A stretch of DNA of 64,000 nt. It comes from CAZMVY01 sp964617875 (lineage in GTDB: Bacteria; Planctomycetota; Phycisphaerae; UBA1845; PWPN01). Position numbers and translations under genes: made by a program. Under the pieces are notes generated by a model. It was not told where the DNA came from. It saw only the letters and a program-made list of their open reading frames with translations, and searched no databases. Shown here one piece after another: positions 43,384 to 52,123 of the stretch (within the stretch, counting starts at the first letter, position 1; the number at the start of each line of letters is the position of its first letter). Location: contig CAZUAI010000008.1 of assembly GCA_964617875.1 (NCBI GenBank), forward strand, positions 37,050 to 101,049, written 5' to 3'.

Positions 43384-43773
43384 TCATTGCGGTTCTCCGC
43401 CCACGAGCTGCCGGATCGCTCTGGCCATCGGCGTCATGTCCGCCATCGGCTTCAGGAAGGCGTGTTCGCGCCGGACGCCCACGGTCTCGACCTCGACCGG
43501 GACGGCGTAGCTCGTGGACCCGGTGTGGATGACGTACTTCAGTTCGGGCCGGAGCTTGTGCGCCTCCAGGACGAAGGCGTTCCCGTCCATGCCCGGCAGC
43601 CGGATGTCCACGACGGCGACGTCAAAGGTGTTGTCGCGGAGGACGAGCAGGGCCTCCTCGGCACTGGCGGCGGTGGAGACCGTGAACCCTTCATCTTCGA
43701 GGAAGAGCCGCAGATTCGTGCGGACCATCTCTTCGTCGTCGAGGACCAGCACTCTCGGAACAGCGGCGTTCAT
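43384..43773 (-). CDS. stand-alone response-regulator receiver protein
   Basis: 129 residues from the ATG at 43773, which overlaps the upstream kinase stop as ATGA; the longer frame is inside the kinase gene. Single REC domain: acidic pair VLDDEEM (about 10), phospho-acceptor Asp in AVVDIRLPGMDGN (about 54), VIHTGSTSY (about 83) and Lys in AFLKPM. No output domain. It is the only receiver in a locus with four kinases, so it may be a shared phosphate sink or relay. Confidence 0.85.
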   Translation of the reverse strand: MNAAVPRVLVLDDEEMVRTNLRLFLEDEGFTVSTAASAEEALLVLRDNTFDVAVVDIRLPGMDGNAFVLEAHKLRPELKYVIHTGSTSYAVPVEVETVGVRREHAFLKPMADMTPMARAIRQLVGGEPQ

Positions 43774-45896
43774 GGAACGTTTCTCTCCAGGGGAAGACGG
43801 ACGATGAACCTGGCGCCCCTGCCGGGTTCGGACTCTGCGGAAATCGTGCCCTTGTGGTTGCTGGTGACGATCATGTACGAGACGGACAGCCCCAGGCCCG
43901 TGCCCACGCCCGCTTCCTTCGTCGTGAAGAAGGGTTCGAAGACGCGACGCCGGACCTTCTCGCTCATGCCGGGGCCGTTGTCCTCGACCTCGATCCGGGC
44001 GTACGCGCCTTCGCGGCGCGTTCGAACGACGATGCGCGGAGGCTCCGGACGTTCGGCGCCGGCGAGGGCCTGAGCGGCGTTCTTCAGGAGGTTGAGAAGC
44101 ACCTGCTCGATCTCCGGCGCCGAGCACGGCACCGCGGGCAGGTCGGGAGCGTATTCACGGACGATCTCGATCCGCCGGAAGTCGTATCGCTTCCGGATGT
44201 CATAGTCGCTGGCGGCCAGGTCGAGCGCGCGGTCGATCAGCTCGGGCAGGCAGGCCGGCGTCAGCTCCAGCGGGCCGCGCCGGCTGAACTGCAGCATGTT
44301 CGCGACGATCCGCGCCGCCCGCTCTCCCGCCGTCCGGATGCTGTCGAGCATGGTGCGGATGTCGCGCTTCTCCAGATAGGCGCGAATCGCCTCGAGCGAT
44401 GTGCCGCATTCGGCGGCGGCCGCCGCGTTCTGCGGCAACTCGAGCGAAGTGCGCCGGTCGATGTTCTGCACGCCCTGGAGGATGACGCCCAGCGGATTGT
44501 TGATCTCGTGGGCCGCCCCGGCCGCCAGTCCGCCCACCGACGCCATCTTCTCCGACTGGATCATCATCTCCTCGATCCGCACGCGGTCGGTGACGTCGTC
44601 CACGCGGATCACGGCGCCCTCGACGCCGTTCGTCGTCAGCGGATAGATCATGATGTCGGCGACGCGGGCTTCGCCGTTCCTGGGCAGCCGGACCTTCTCG
44701 CTCCTCACGACGCTCCGCTCGCGGATCGCCGTGGCGATCTTCTCCATCTGGCCCGCCAGGTGCGGCAGTACCGCATCGAGCGGCCGGCCCAGGGCGTCCT
44801 GCGCGGCCACGCCGCTGGCAAGCTGTGCCTCGCGGTTCCAGTTCGTCACGCGGCCCTCGGGATCGACACCGACGAGGACCGACGGCATCGAGTCGATGAT
44901 GTTCGCCAGCAGGCGCCGCAAACGCTCCATTTCCGCCTCGATGCGCCTTCGTTCGGTGATGTCCAACGCCGTCGTGGCAAGCCCCGCCGACAGGTTTCCC
45001 GGGTCGATCGGGCTCGAGCCCAGCAGGACGTCGATGGTCTTTCCATCCTTGCGCCGCCACCGCGCTTCTGTTTCGCCAAGGCCGTGTTGCCGTACCCGGT
45101 CGTACAGTTCGCGCCCGACGCGGGCGAACTCCTGGTCGTCGCCATAGAGCATGCGCATGTCCTGCCCGACGAGTTCGTTCTCGGCGTAGCCGGTGATCCT
45201 GCAGAAGTGCTGATTGACCGTCCGCAGGGTGTTTCCGGAGACGAGAGCGACGCCGGTGGGTTCGGCGGCCAGCATGCTTCTCATCTCCGCTTCGCGGGCC
45301 CGGAGCTGCTCCTGTGCCGCGAGGCGGGATTCCTGATCGAGAAACAGCATGCAGATCAACAGCGAGCCCACCGGGTAGATGGTCATCACCGGGAAGGCGA
45401 TCTGGCGGAGCACGTCTTTCGACACGGCGCCGGGCAGTGTCGCGGTGAGAAGAAGCATGACGAAATGAACGACGAGGCCGAAGGCCAGCAGGTACCACGG
45501 AGCCGTCAGGCCGGGCCAGCGCCGTCGCAGATAATGATAGGCTATGCCGATGCAGGCCGATGCCGTGATCACGCTGACGCCCATGATCGCCCCCGCACCG
45601 CCCAGCCGGAGGCGATAGGTCGCGGCGATCACGGCGGCAACGACCCCGGCAACCGGGCCGCCAAAGAGCCCGGCGACACTGATGACGATCGAACGTCCGT
45701 CGAAGATAATCCCCGGCAGAAGCCGAACCGGCGTTGCCATGCCGACGATCGCCACAATTCCGAAGAGCATTCCGGACAGGATCCGGGGCATCGTCGTGCC
45801 CTTTTTCCAGCGGCGCACGATCAGGCTGTGAACGATGCTCAGCGCAACCAGCAGCGAGATATTGTTGAGCAGGTTCAGGAATATCACGGCTTCCAT
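43770..45896 (-). CDS. sensor histidine kinase K1 (5TM-LYT sensor, two PAS, type-A core)
   Basis: 708 residues. Five or six membrane helices (1-180) of the LytS-type 5TMR sensor: PVRLLPGIIFDGRSIVIS and FGGPVAGVVAAVIAATYR. PAS domains follow at about 205-320 and 325-450. HisKA has the phospho-His in AAHEINNPLGVIL (about 470). The ATPase has LLNLLKNAAQAL, DNGPGMSEKVRR and GTGLGLSVSYMI. Long stretches (EEMMIQSEKMASVGGLAAGA) match kinase K4. 106 bp downstream of thiM, coupled to the receiver. Confidence 0.88.
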   Translation of the reverse strand: MEAVIFLNLLNNISLLVALSIVHSLIVRRWKKGTTMPRILSGMLFGIVAIVGMATPVRLLPGIIFDGRSIVISVAGLFGGPVAGVVAAVIAATYRLRLGGAGAIMGVSVITASACIGIAYHYLRRRWPGLTAPWYLLAFGLVVHFVMLLLTATLPGAVSKDVLRQIAFPVMTIYPVGSLLICMLFLDQESRLAAQEQLRAREAEMRSMLAAEPTGVALVSGNTLRTVNQHFCRITGYAENELVGQDMRMLYGDDQEFARVGRELYDRVRQHGLGETEARWRRKDGKTIDVLLGSSPIDPGNLSAGLATTALDITERRRIEAEMERLRRLLANIIDSMPSVLVGVDPEGRVTNWNREAQLASGVAAQDALGRPLDAVLPHLAGQMEKIATAIRERSVVRSEKVRLPRNGEARVADIMIYPLTTNGVEGAVIRVDDVTDRVRIEEMMIQSEKMASVGGLAAGAAHEINNPLGVILQGVQNIDRRTSLELPQNAAAAAECGTSLEAIRAYLEKRDIRTMLDSIRTAGERAARIVANMLQFSRRGPLELTPACLPELIDRALDLAASDYDIRKRYDFRRIEIVREYAPDLPAVPCSAPEIEQVLLNLLKNAAQALAGAERPEPPRIVVRTRREGAYARIEVEDNGPGMSEKVRRRVFEPFFTTKEAGVGTGLGLSVSYMIVTSNHKGTISAESEPGRGARFIVRLPLERNVP

Positions 45897-46002
45897 ATCT
45901 CCCGCTCAGCGAAACTGCCGCTCGACGAATCCGGTTTCTCCACGATTCCGTCAAACGACAACGACCCGGCGGCGGCCGTTCCCTGACTGCTTGTTCGCGC
46001 GC

Positions 46003-46854
46003 TCATGCGTTCGGTGCTGACGAGGTCCGCGGTTCCGTTTCCATTCGGAGTCGCCCTTCAACATCCGACGCCTGGAGGAAATGGAGCGCATCCAGGAAAT
46101 GCATCTGGAGGCTCCCCGGACCGGCCGCGCGCTCGGCCGCCATCTCGCCCGCGATGCCCATCATGGCCATGGCGTGCGCGGCCGCCCGCAGCGGCGAGGG
46201 GTTCACGGCGGCGAACGCGCTCGTCAGCGCCGAGGCGGTGCAGCCGAGCCCTGTGACCCGAGGCATCATAGGGTGTCCGTTGGCTACCCGCACGGCGAAT
46301 TCGTCCGACACGATCACATCGACGGCTCCACTGACAGACACGACACAGCGGAATTGCCGGGAAAGCTCCCGTGCCAGGCTAAGAACTTCATCGGGCGCGA
46401 GCGTGCTGTCAACCCCCCTGGTCCCGCGGCCGGCACCGACCAAGGCTTTGATCTCAGATGCGTTCCCGCGAATGATCGTCGGAGGTGTGTCGCGGAGCAG
46501 CCGCTGCGCCGTCGTGGTGCGGAACGCCGTGGCCCCGCACCCGACCGGGTCAAGCACAATCGGAATACCCCGGCGTCGCGCTTCGTGCCCCGCGCGGGCC
46601 ATCGCGTCGATCCACGGGGCGCTCAGCGTTCCGATATTGATCACCAGCGCCCGCGCCAGGCCCACCATTTCCTCGACCTCGTCGATGGCGTGGGCCATTA
46701 CGGGCGATGCTCCGACGGCCAGCAGCGCGTTGGCCGTCGTGTTCATCACCACATAGTTCGTGATGTTGTGGACCAGCGGGGCCTCCGCCCGGATCCGCTG
46801 AACGTCCGCCCAGATCTCCCGGGCCCTGGCTGCTCGATCGGCCGCTGCGTCCAT
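46003..46854 (-). CDS. thiM: hydroxyethylthiazole kinase
   Basis: 283 residues. ThiM phosphorylates 4-methyl-5-hydroxyethylthiazole for thiamine salvage. Family blocks: PLVHNITNYVVMNTTANALL (about 24), GASPVMAHAIDEVEEM, PIVLDPVGCGATAFRT (about 117), IIRGNASEIKALVG (about 142) and PRVTGLGCTASALTSAF (about 205), whose Cys/Gly loop binds the substrate. It starts 4 bp after kinase K2 and precedes K1, with no thiE or thiD nearby and no sign of a TPP riboswitch in the short gaps. Its place inside a kinase locus is odd. Confidence 0.9.
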   Translation of the reverse strand: MDAAADRAARAREIWADVQRIRAEAPLVHNITNYVVMNTTANALLAVGASPVMAHAIDEVEEMVGLARALVINIGTLSAPWIDAMARAGHEARRRGIPIVLDPVGCGATAFRTTTAQRLLRDTPPTIIRGNASEIKALVGAGRGTRGVDSTLAPDEVLSLARELSRQFRCVVSVSGAVDVIVSDEFAVRVANGHPMMPRVTGLGCTASALTSAFAAVNPSPLRAAAHAMAMMGIAGEMAAERAAGPGSLQMHFLDALHFLQASDVEGRLRMETEPRTSSAPNA

Positions 46855-46858
46855 CAGG

Positions 46859-49800
46859 TTATTTCCCGGCCATCGCCATTGCCGGCGCCGGCGCCGACTC
46901 GGGCCTCGTCTTCGCCAACGTGAAGAAGAACGTCGTTCCCTGCCCCGGCCCGGCCGACTCCAACCAGATCCTCCCCCCGTGCAGTTCCACGATCCGCTTG
47001 ACGATGGCCAGGCCCATGCCCGTGCCCTCGATCTCCGGGTTCAGCTTCTCGAACAGCCCGAACAGCCGTTGCTGATGTCTCGGGTCAATGCCCATCCCGT
47101 TGTCGCGGACGAACAGCACCGGTGCACCGTTGCGCTCCTCCACGCCGATCTCGACTTGCGGCGCCGGCTGGTCGCCCATGAACTTGACCGCGTTGTCGAT
47201 CAGGTTCTGAAAGACCTCGCGCAGCCGCGGCCGGTCGCCGTGCAGGACGTACGGCGTGTCGGTGACGCGGACCGAGACGCCGCGCTCCGCAATCCGCCCG
47301 GCGACCAGCTCGATTGCCTCTCGCGCGAGGTCCTGGAGCGAGGCGTCCTCCGGCGGGTTCACCTTCCGGCCGATCCGCGACAGTTCCAGAAGCTCATCCA
47401 GCAGGCTTTCCATCTTCTTCGCCGCATTCTCCACGAAGTGCATGTCACGGTGGATCCGCTCGGCGTCTCCGGCGTCGAGATCCTGTCTCAGCTTCGCGAG
47501 AAAGCCCCGGATGGTGACCAGCGGACTCTTGAGATCGTGCGAAGCGGTATAGGCAAACTGCTCCAGCTCTTCGTTCTTCCGCCGCAGCGCCTCCTCCGCC
47601 TGCTTGCGCACGGTGATGTCCTGGAACGTCTCGACGGCCCCCATCAGGTTGCCGCGGGAATCGCGGATGGCGGCGGCGGCGAAGTGCAGCCACCGTCCTC
47701 CGTCACCGATGTTCGCGAAGAACTCGGTGGCCTCGTAGGCCTCCGGGGCCCAGTCGCATTTCCTCCGGATCCCGGGATACCAGGAGGCGATCGCCTCCGT
47801 CTGTCCGTCCACGAGCAGGTCGCACAGACACGGCCGGCGGTGGTCGTAGAAGGCCCGCCAATGCTCGCGCGTGTTCAACACGTCCTCCGGCCGGATCCCG
47901 GACAGTTCCTCCAGGGCCCGGTTCCAATGAATGACTCGGTGGTCCTTGTCGATCACGAAAGCCGGAATCGGGGAGCCGTGCAGGATGCCGCGGAGCTTCT
48001 GCTCGCTCTCCACCACGGCATCCTCCGCGATGCTCGTCTGGATGACCTGCGAGGCCGTGCCGGCCAGCGTTTGGAGCAGGGCGTCCTCGTCTGCAGAGAT
48101 TTCGTGCCGGCTGAAGAGCGCCAGCACCCCGACGGGCGCACCCTCCGACGACGTCAGCCTGTAGCCGGCGAAGGCCACCAGGCCGAGTTGTGCCGCCCAT
48201 GTGGGATCATGGATCCGCGAGTCGTGGACGACGTCGTTCGTGAGAAACCTGTCTTCTTCGCCTGTGGCGATCCGCCCGATTTTGTAGCTGCCCAGGGGCA
48301 CGCGCCGGTGCTTCTCGCCGTCCAGATGGGTGTACCGTCCCGAGCTGGCCGTCAGGTGCAGGCACCGGTCGCGATGGGGACAGGCGTGGGCGCCTTCGGT
48401 TCCGCACGCATGCAGGCATCCCGCCTCGCAGCGATCGCCGGGCCCGACGATCCAGATGCGGGCGAAGTCCGCCCGAAACGCGGCTACCGCGGCGTCGGTG
48501 ATCCTCTGCAGCTTTGTGGCAAGCGGCGCCGGCTTCAGCAGGTCTTCCCGCACGGCATTCAGCCCGCGGATGCACTCTTCGCGAAGGCGGCGTTCGGTGA
48601 TGTCGGTGACGAAGCCCTGAACGAACAGCGGCCGACCGGCATCATCGCACACCGTCTTGGCGTTGAAGGATACCCAGATCGTCGCCCGGTCTTTGCGGCG
48701 GTACTCGATCTCCCGCTCGAGCACGACGCCGCGTTCGCGGACCTCGGCGATGAACGCGTCGCCGTCCTCGGGCCGGACGTGGAGCCGGTGCCGCAGGTCG
48801 GTCAACTCGGCGAGGACTTCCTCAACCGAGTCGTAACCGAGCATCCGTGCAAACGCCGGGTTCGCGCTGAGAACCCGCCCTTCGAACGACGTCAGGAATA
48901 TTCCCTCGACGGCGTTTTCGACAATAAGCCGGTGACGCTCTTCGCTCCGGCGCAGCCCGGCCATCGTGTCTTTCAGCCGGTTGGCCATGGCGTTGAGCGT
49001 TTCGGCCAGTGTGCCGATTTCGTCGCGTGAACGAACCTCGACGGTCTGGGTGAGGTCGCCCTGGGCGATCCTTTCGGCGACCCGGGTCATTTCGCCGACA
49101 GGCCGGGCGATGGTCCACGCCAAAAAGGCGCTCGCCAGGCCGATTGAGAACGTGATCGCCAGCCCGGCCAGAACCATGGTGCTGATCATGCGGCTCCGGC
49201 CCGCCGTCAGGATGGCCTGGTCGCGCTGAAGCTCATCATCGTAGGCGCTCACCCCGATGACCCAGTCCCACGGCGCGTAGTAGGCGAGGCGGGCGGTCTT
49301 CCATCGCGGCTGGGGTTCCCCCGGGTTCTGCCAGCGGTAACGCTGGGTGGCCAGTTCCCCGGGGCGCAAGCCCGTTGCCTTGTTGATGATCGCCTGGACC
49401 ACGTAACCGCCGTCGCTGTCCCGGCTTTCCCAGATGTTCTCGCCGTCGCGTTCGCCGTCCTGCGAGATGACATAGCGCCCGCGATCCTCCCCCTTGCCGC
49501 TCAGAACATAGACGTAACCCGTCCTGCCGACCCGGGTCTGCAGGACGGCGTTTCGTATTCGTGCCTCCACGACCTTCTGCTGAACCCCGACGTACAGCAT
49601 CCCCACCAGTCTGTCCTCGGCGTCTTTGATGGGCTCGTAGGCGGTGAGATACCACGTATTGACAACATACGCGCGCCCCCGGAACCTCTCGCCCCGCAGG
49701 ACGGCGGCGATGACCGGACTGGGCGTGCCGTCCGGGGCGATCGCGGGGACATAGGTGCCGATCGCTCGCTTCCCCTCTGCGGTCATGACCGTCGTGGCGA

Positions 49801-50323
49801 CGCGAAGCATGTCGCCCTGTTCGTTCATTCTCTGGAAGATGGTGACGGTCTCGCCCACGAGCGTGGCCACTTCATCGACCACAAGGGTTTCGACTTCGGG
49901 ATGGCTGTTCTGGCCCAGCCATCGGCCGCCGACCATCATCCTGGGCAGCCGGACTTCGGTCGTGGCGTTGTTGAACTGATTCACCGCCGTCCACGTCACG
50001 GGTTCGTTCGCAAGGCTCACGCCGCCGAGGTTGGCGAGTACGCGCCGCGCCACGTTGAGGTTGGAGCCGACCTGTTGTTGAGCCGCCTCGTCCTCCACCC
50101 GAACAAGGTTGTAGACGCCCAGCGCGATGTGGTCGAGGTCCGCGTTCATCAGCGCATCGGCCTCGTTCCGGGCGATCGCGTGATACTGGCCGCTCTGCCA
50201 CACGGCGAGGGCCACGAGGGCGACCGCCGTGATCAGCACACCGCCCATCCCGAGCAGGAATACCTTGACACGCAGCCGGAGGTCTCTCAGAAAACAAAGC
50301 ATGGCCTTCACCTTCACGGACAC
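46859..50323 (-). CDS. sensor histidine kinase K2 (Cache, HAMP, PAS, GAF, PAS, type-B core)
   Basis: 1154 residues; MLCFLRDL (50302) is an alternative start. Membrane helix about 17-38, extracytoplasmic Cache3/Cache2-fusion type sensor about 40-370 (GMLYVGVQQKVVEARIRNAV), second helix about 380-400, HAMP (ARPVGEMTRVAERIAQGDL), PAS about 465-590, GAF about 600-770 with several Cys/His (CEAGCLHACGTEGAHACPH), PAS about 780-910. HisKA has AYTASHDLKSPLV (about 935). The ATPase domain has NLIDNAVKFMG, VRDNGMGIDPRH and GTGMGLAIVKRIV. Its last ~158 codons are nearly identical at DNA level to K3. Confidence 0.88.
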   Translation of the reverse strand: MSVKVKAMLCFLRDLRLRVKVFLLGMGGVLITAVALVALAVWQSGQYHAIARNEADALMNADLDHIALGVYNLVRVEDEAAQQQVGSNLNVARRVLANLGGVSLANEPVTWTAVNQFNNATTEVRLPRMMVGGRWLGQNSHPEVETLVVDEVATLVGETVTIFQRMNEQGDMLRVATTVMTAEGKRAIGTYVPAIAPDGTPSPVIAAVLRGERFRGRAYVVNTWYLTAYEPIKDAEDRLVGMLYVGVQQKVVEARIRNAVLQTRVGRTGYVYVLSGKGEDRGRYVISQDGERDGENIWESRDSDGGYVVQAIINKATGLRPGELATQRYRWQNPGEPQPRWKTARLAYYAPWDWVIGVSAYDDELQRDQAILTAGRSRMISTMVLAGLAITFSIGLASAFLAWTIARPVGEMTRVAERIAQGDLTQTVEVRSRDEIGTLAETLNAMANRLKDTMAGLRRSEERHRLIVENAVEGIFLTSFEGRVLSANPAFARMLGYDSVEEVLAELTDLRHRLHVRPEDGDAFIAEVRERGVVLEREIEYRRKDRATIWVSFNAKTVCDDAGRPLFVQGFVTDITERRLREECIRGLNAVREDLLKPAPLATKLQRITDAAVAAFRADFARIWIVGPGDRCEAGCLHACGTEGAHACPHRDRCLHLTASSGRYTHLDGEKHRRVPLGSYKIGRIATGEEDRFLTNDVVHDSRIHDPTWAAQLGLVAFAGYRLTSSEGAPVGVLALFSRHEISADEDALLQTLAGTASQVIQTSIAEDAVVESEQKLRGILHGSPIPAFVIDKDHRVIHWNRALEELSGIRPEDVLNTREHWRAFYDHRRPCLCDLLVDGQTEAIASWYPGIRRKCDWAPEAYEATEFFANIGDGGRWLHFAAAAIRDSRGNLMGAVETFQDITVRKQAEEALRRKNEELEQFAYTASHDLKSPLVTIRGFLAKLRQDLDAGDAERIHRDMHFVENAAKKMESLLDELLELSRIGRKVNPPEDASLQDLAREAIELVAGRIAERGVSVRVTDTPYVLHGDRPRLREVFQNLIDNAVKFMGDQPAPQVEIGVEERNGAPVLFVRDNGMGIDPRHQQRLFGLFEKLNPEIEGTGMGLAIVKRIVELHGGRIWLESAGPGQGTTFFFTLAKTRPESAPAPAMAMAGK
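46908..47383. repeat. near-identical copy A of the HATPase-coding segment
   Basis: About 476 bp matching 50472-50947 base for base except for scattered single differences near the ends (e.g. GCCAACG versus GCCAGCG). It is a direct repeat 3564 bp apart. It covers the codons from DELLELSRIGRK to FFFTLAKTRP. Sequence identity ends sharply on both sides while the flanking protein homology continues in diverged form. Confidence 0.85.
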
Positions 50324-50404
50324 CGCTTCCGCCCCTCAGGCGAAGCCGGCTTCCGGCCGAGGGCGCGATCGTCGGCCCCGCCTGCCCTGTCATGCTGTCT
50401 AGGC

Positions 50405-52123
50405 TCACGCGCAACACGGCTCCGAATCCCGCTGCGCATGAACGATGCCGGCGGCGGCCGGGGTGGGACGTGTCTTCGCCAGCGTGAAGAAGAACGTCGT
50501 TCCCTGCCCCGGCCCGGCCGACTCCAACCAGATCCTCCCCCCGTGCAGTTCCACGATCCGCTTGACGATGGCCAGGCCCATGCCCGTGCCCTCGATCTCC
50601 GGGTTCAGCTTCTCGAACAGCCCGAACAGCCGTTGCTGATGTCTCGGGTCAATGCCCATCCCGTTGTCGCGGACGAACAGCACCGGTGCACCGTTGCGCT
50701 CCTCCACGCCGATCTCGACTTGCGGCGCCGGCTGGTCGCCCATGAACTTGACCGCGTTGTCGATCAGGTTCTGAAAGACCTCGCGCAGCCGCGGCCGGTC
50801 GCCGTGCAGGACGTACGGCGTGTCGGTGACGCGGACCGAGACGCCGCGCTCCGCAATCCGCCCGGCGACCAGCTCGATTGCCTCTCGCGCGAGGTCCTGG
50901 AGCGAGGCGTCCTCCGGCGGGTTCACCTTCCGGCCGATCCGCGACAACTCCAGCAGCTCTTCCAGGAGGCCGCCCATCTTCGCCGCAGCGTTTTCCATGA
51001 AACGCAGATCGACGTCCACCTGCGACCGGTCCCCGTCCTCGAGGTCCTTCCTCAGCTTTCCGAGGAACCCCTGAATCGTCACGAGCGGGCTCTTCAGATC
51101 GTGCGACGCCGTATACGCGAACCGCTCCATTTCCTCGTTCTTGCGGCGCAGCTCCTCCTCCTGCCGTTTGCGGTCCGTGATGTCGCTGTGCGTGCCGATC
51201 GCCCGTTTCGGCCTGCCGTCCGGCGTGCGCGTGATGATCTTCCCACGGTCGAGGATCCACTTGTACGTACCGTCCTTGCAGAGAAGCCGGTGCTCGCTGA
51301 CGTACACCGGGGCGTCCCCATCGAAGTGGCGCCGAAGCTCGGCATAAACGTGCTCGCGGTCCTCCGGGTGGATGCGCTTGTGCCACTCGTCCAGCGTGTC
51401 GCCGATCTCGTCGTCCGCGTAGCCCAGCATCGCCTTGAGCCGGTGCGAATAGAACACCTTGCCCGTCGGCACGTCCCAGTCCCACACGCCGTCGCCCGCG
51501 CCCTCCAGGGCGAACTGCCACCGCGCCTCGCTTTCCCGCAGAGCCTCTTCCGCCCGCAAGCGCGATTCCTGGTCCAGGAACAGCATGCACATCAACAGCG
51601 TGGCGACCGGGTAGAGCGTGATCACGGGGCCCGCAATCTGCCGGAACACGTCGCGCGATACCCCGCCCGGCAGCCTCAGCAGAAGCGCCAGCATGACGAG
51701 GTGAACCAGTATGCCGAACCCCAGGAGGTGCCACGGCGTCACCCATCGAGGCCGGCGGCGGCGCAGGTAGTGGTACGCGATCCCGATGCCCGCCGCCTCC
51801 AGGATGACACACACGCCCACGATCGTCCCCGCACCGCCCAGCCAGAGCCGATAACCGGCGGCGATACCGGCGGCGATGGCCCCCGCAATCGGGCCGCCGA
51901 ACAGCCCGGCGACACTGATGACGATCGATCGTCCGTCGAAGATGATCCCCGGCAGGAGCCGCACGGGGGTCGCCATGCCGACGACGGCCACACTGCCGAA
52001 GAGCAGGCCCGATATCATCCGGGGAACCGTCGTATCCGTTTTCCACCGGCGTACGATGATGCTGTGAATGACGCTCAACGCCACCAGCAACGCGATGTTG
52101 TTGAGCAGGCTCAGGAATATCAC
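50405..52123 (-). CDS. sensor histidine kinase K3 (5TM-LYT sensor, PAS, type-B core)
   Basis: 572 residues starting with GTG at 52123, overlapping the K4 stop as GTGA. N-terminal sensor is paralogous to K1 (GMATPVRLLPGIIFDGRS is identical). PAS about 200-325 (FALEGAGDGVWDWDVPTGK), HisKA with AYTASHDLKSPLVTIQGF (about 345), then an ATPase domain nearly identical to K2. So its front half belongs with K1 and its back half with K2. Confidence 0.88.
   Translation of the reverse strand: MIFLSLLNNIALLVALSVIHSIIVRRWKTDTTVPRMISGLLFGSVAVVGMATPVRLLPGIIFDGRSIVISVAGLFGGPIAGAIAAGIAAGYRLWLGGAGTIVGVCVILEAAGIGIAYHYLRRRRPRWVTPWHLLGFGILVHLVMLALLLRLPGGVSRDVFRQIAGPVITLYPVATLLMCMLFLDQESRLRAEEALRESEARWQFALEGAGDGVWDWDVPTGKVFYSHRLKAMLGYADDEIGDTLDEWHKRIHPEDREHVYAELRRHFDGDAPVYVSEHRLLCKDGTYKWILDRGKIITRTPDGRPKRAIGTHSDITDRKRQEEELRRKNEEMERFAYTASHDLKSPLVTIQGFLGKLRKDLEDGDRSQVDVDLRFMENAAAKMGGLLEELLELSRIGRKVNPPEDASLQDLAREAIELVAGRIAERGVSVRVTDTPYVLHGDRPRLREVFQNLIDNAVKFMGDQPAPQVEIGVEERNGAPVLFVRDNGMGIDPRHQQRLFGLFEKLNPEIEGTGMGLAIVKRIVELHGGRIWLESAGPGQGTTFFFTLAKTRPTPAAAGIVHAQRDSEPCCA
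50472..50947. repeat. near-identical copy B of the HATPase-coding segment
   Basis: Partner of 46908-47383, in K3. Nearly all synonymous sites are shared, which means recent duplication or ongoing gene conversion rather than old paralogy. Confidence 0.85.
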
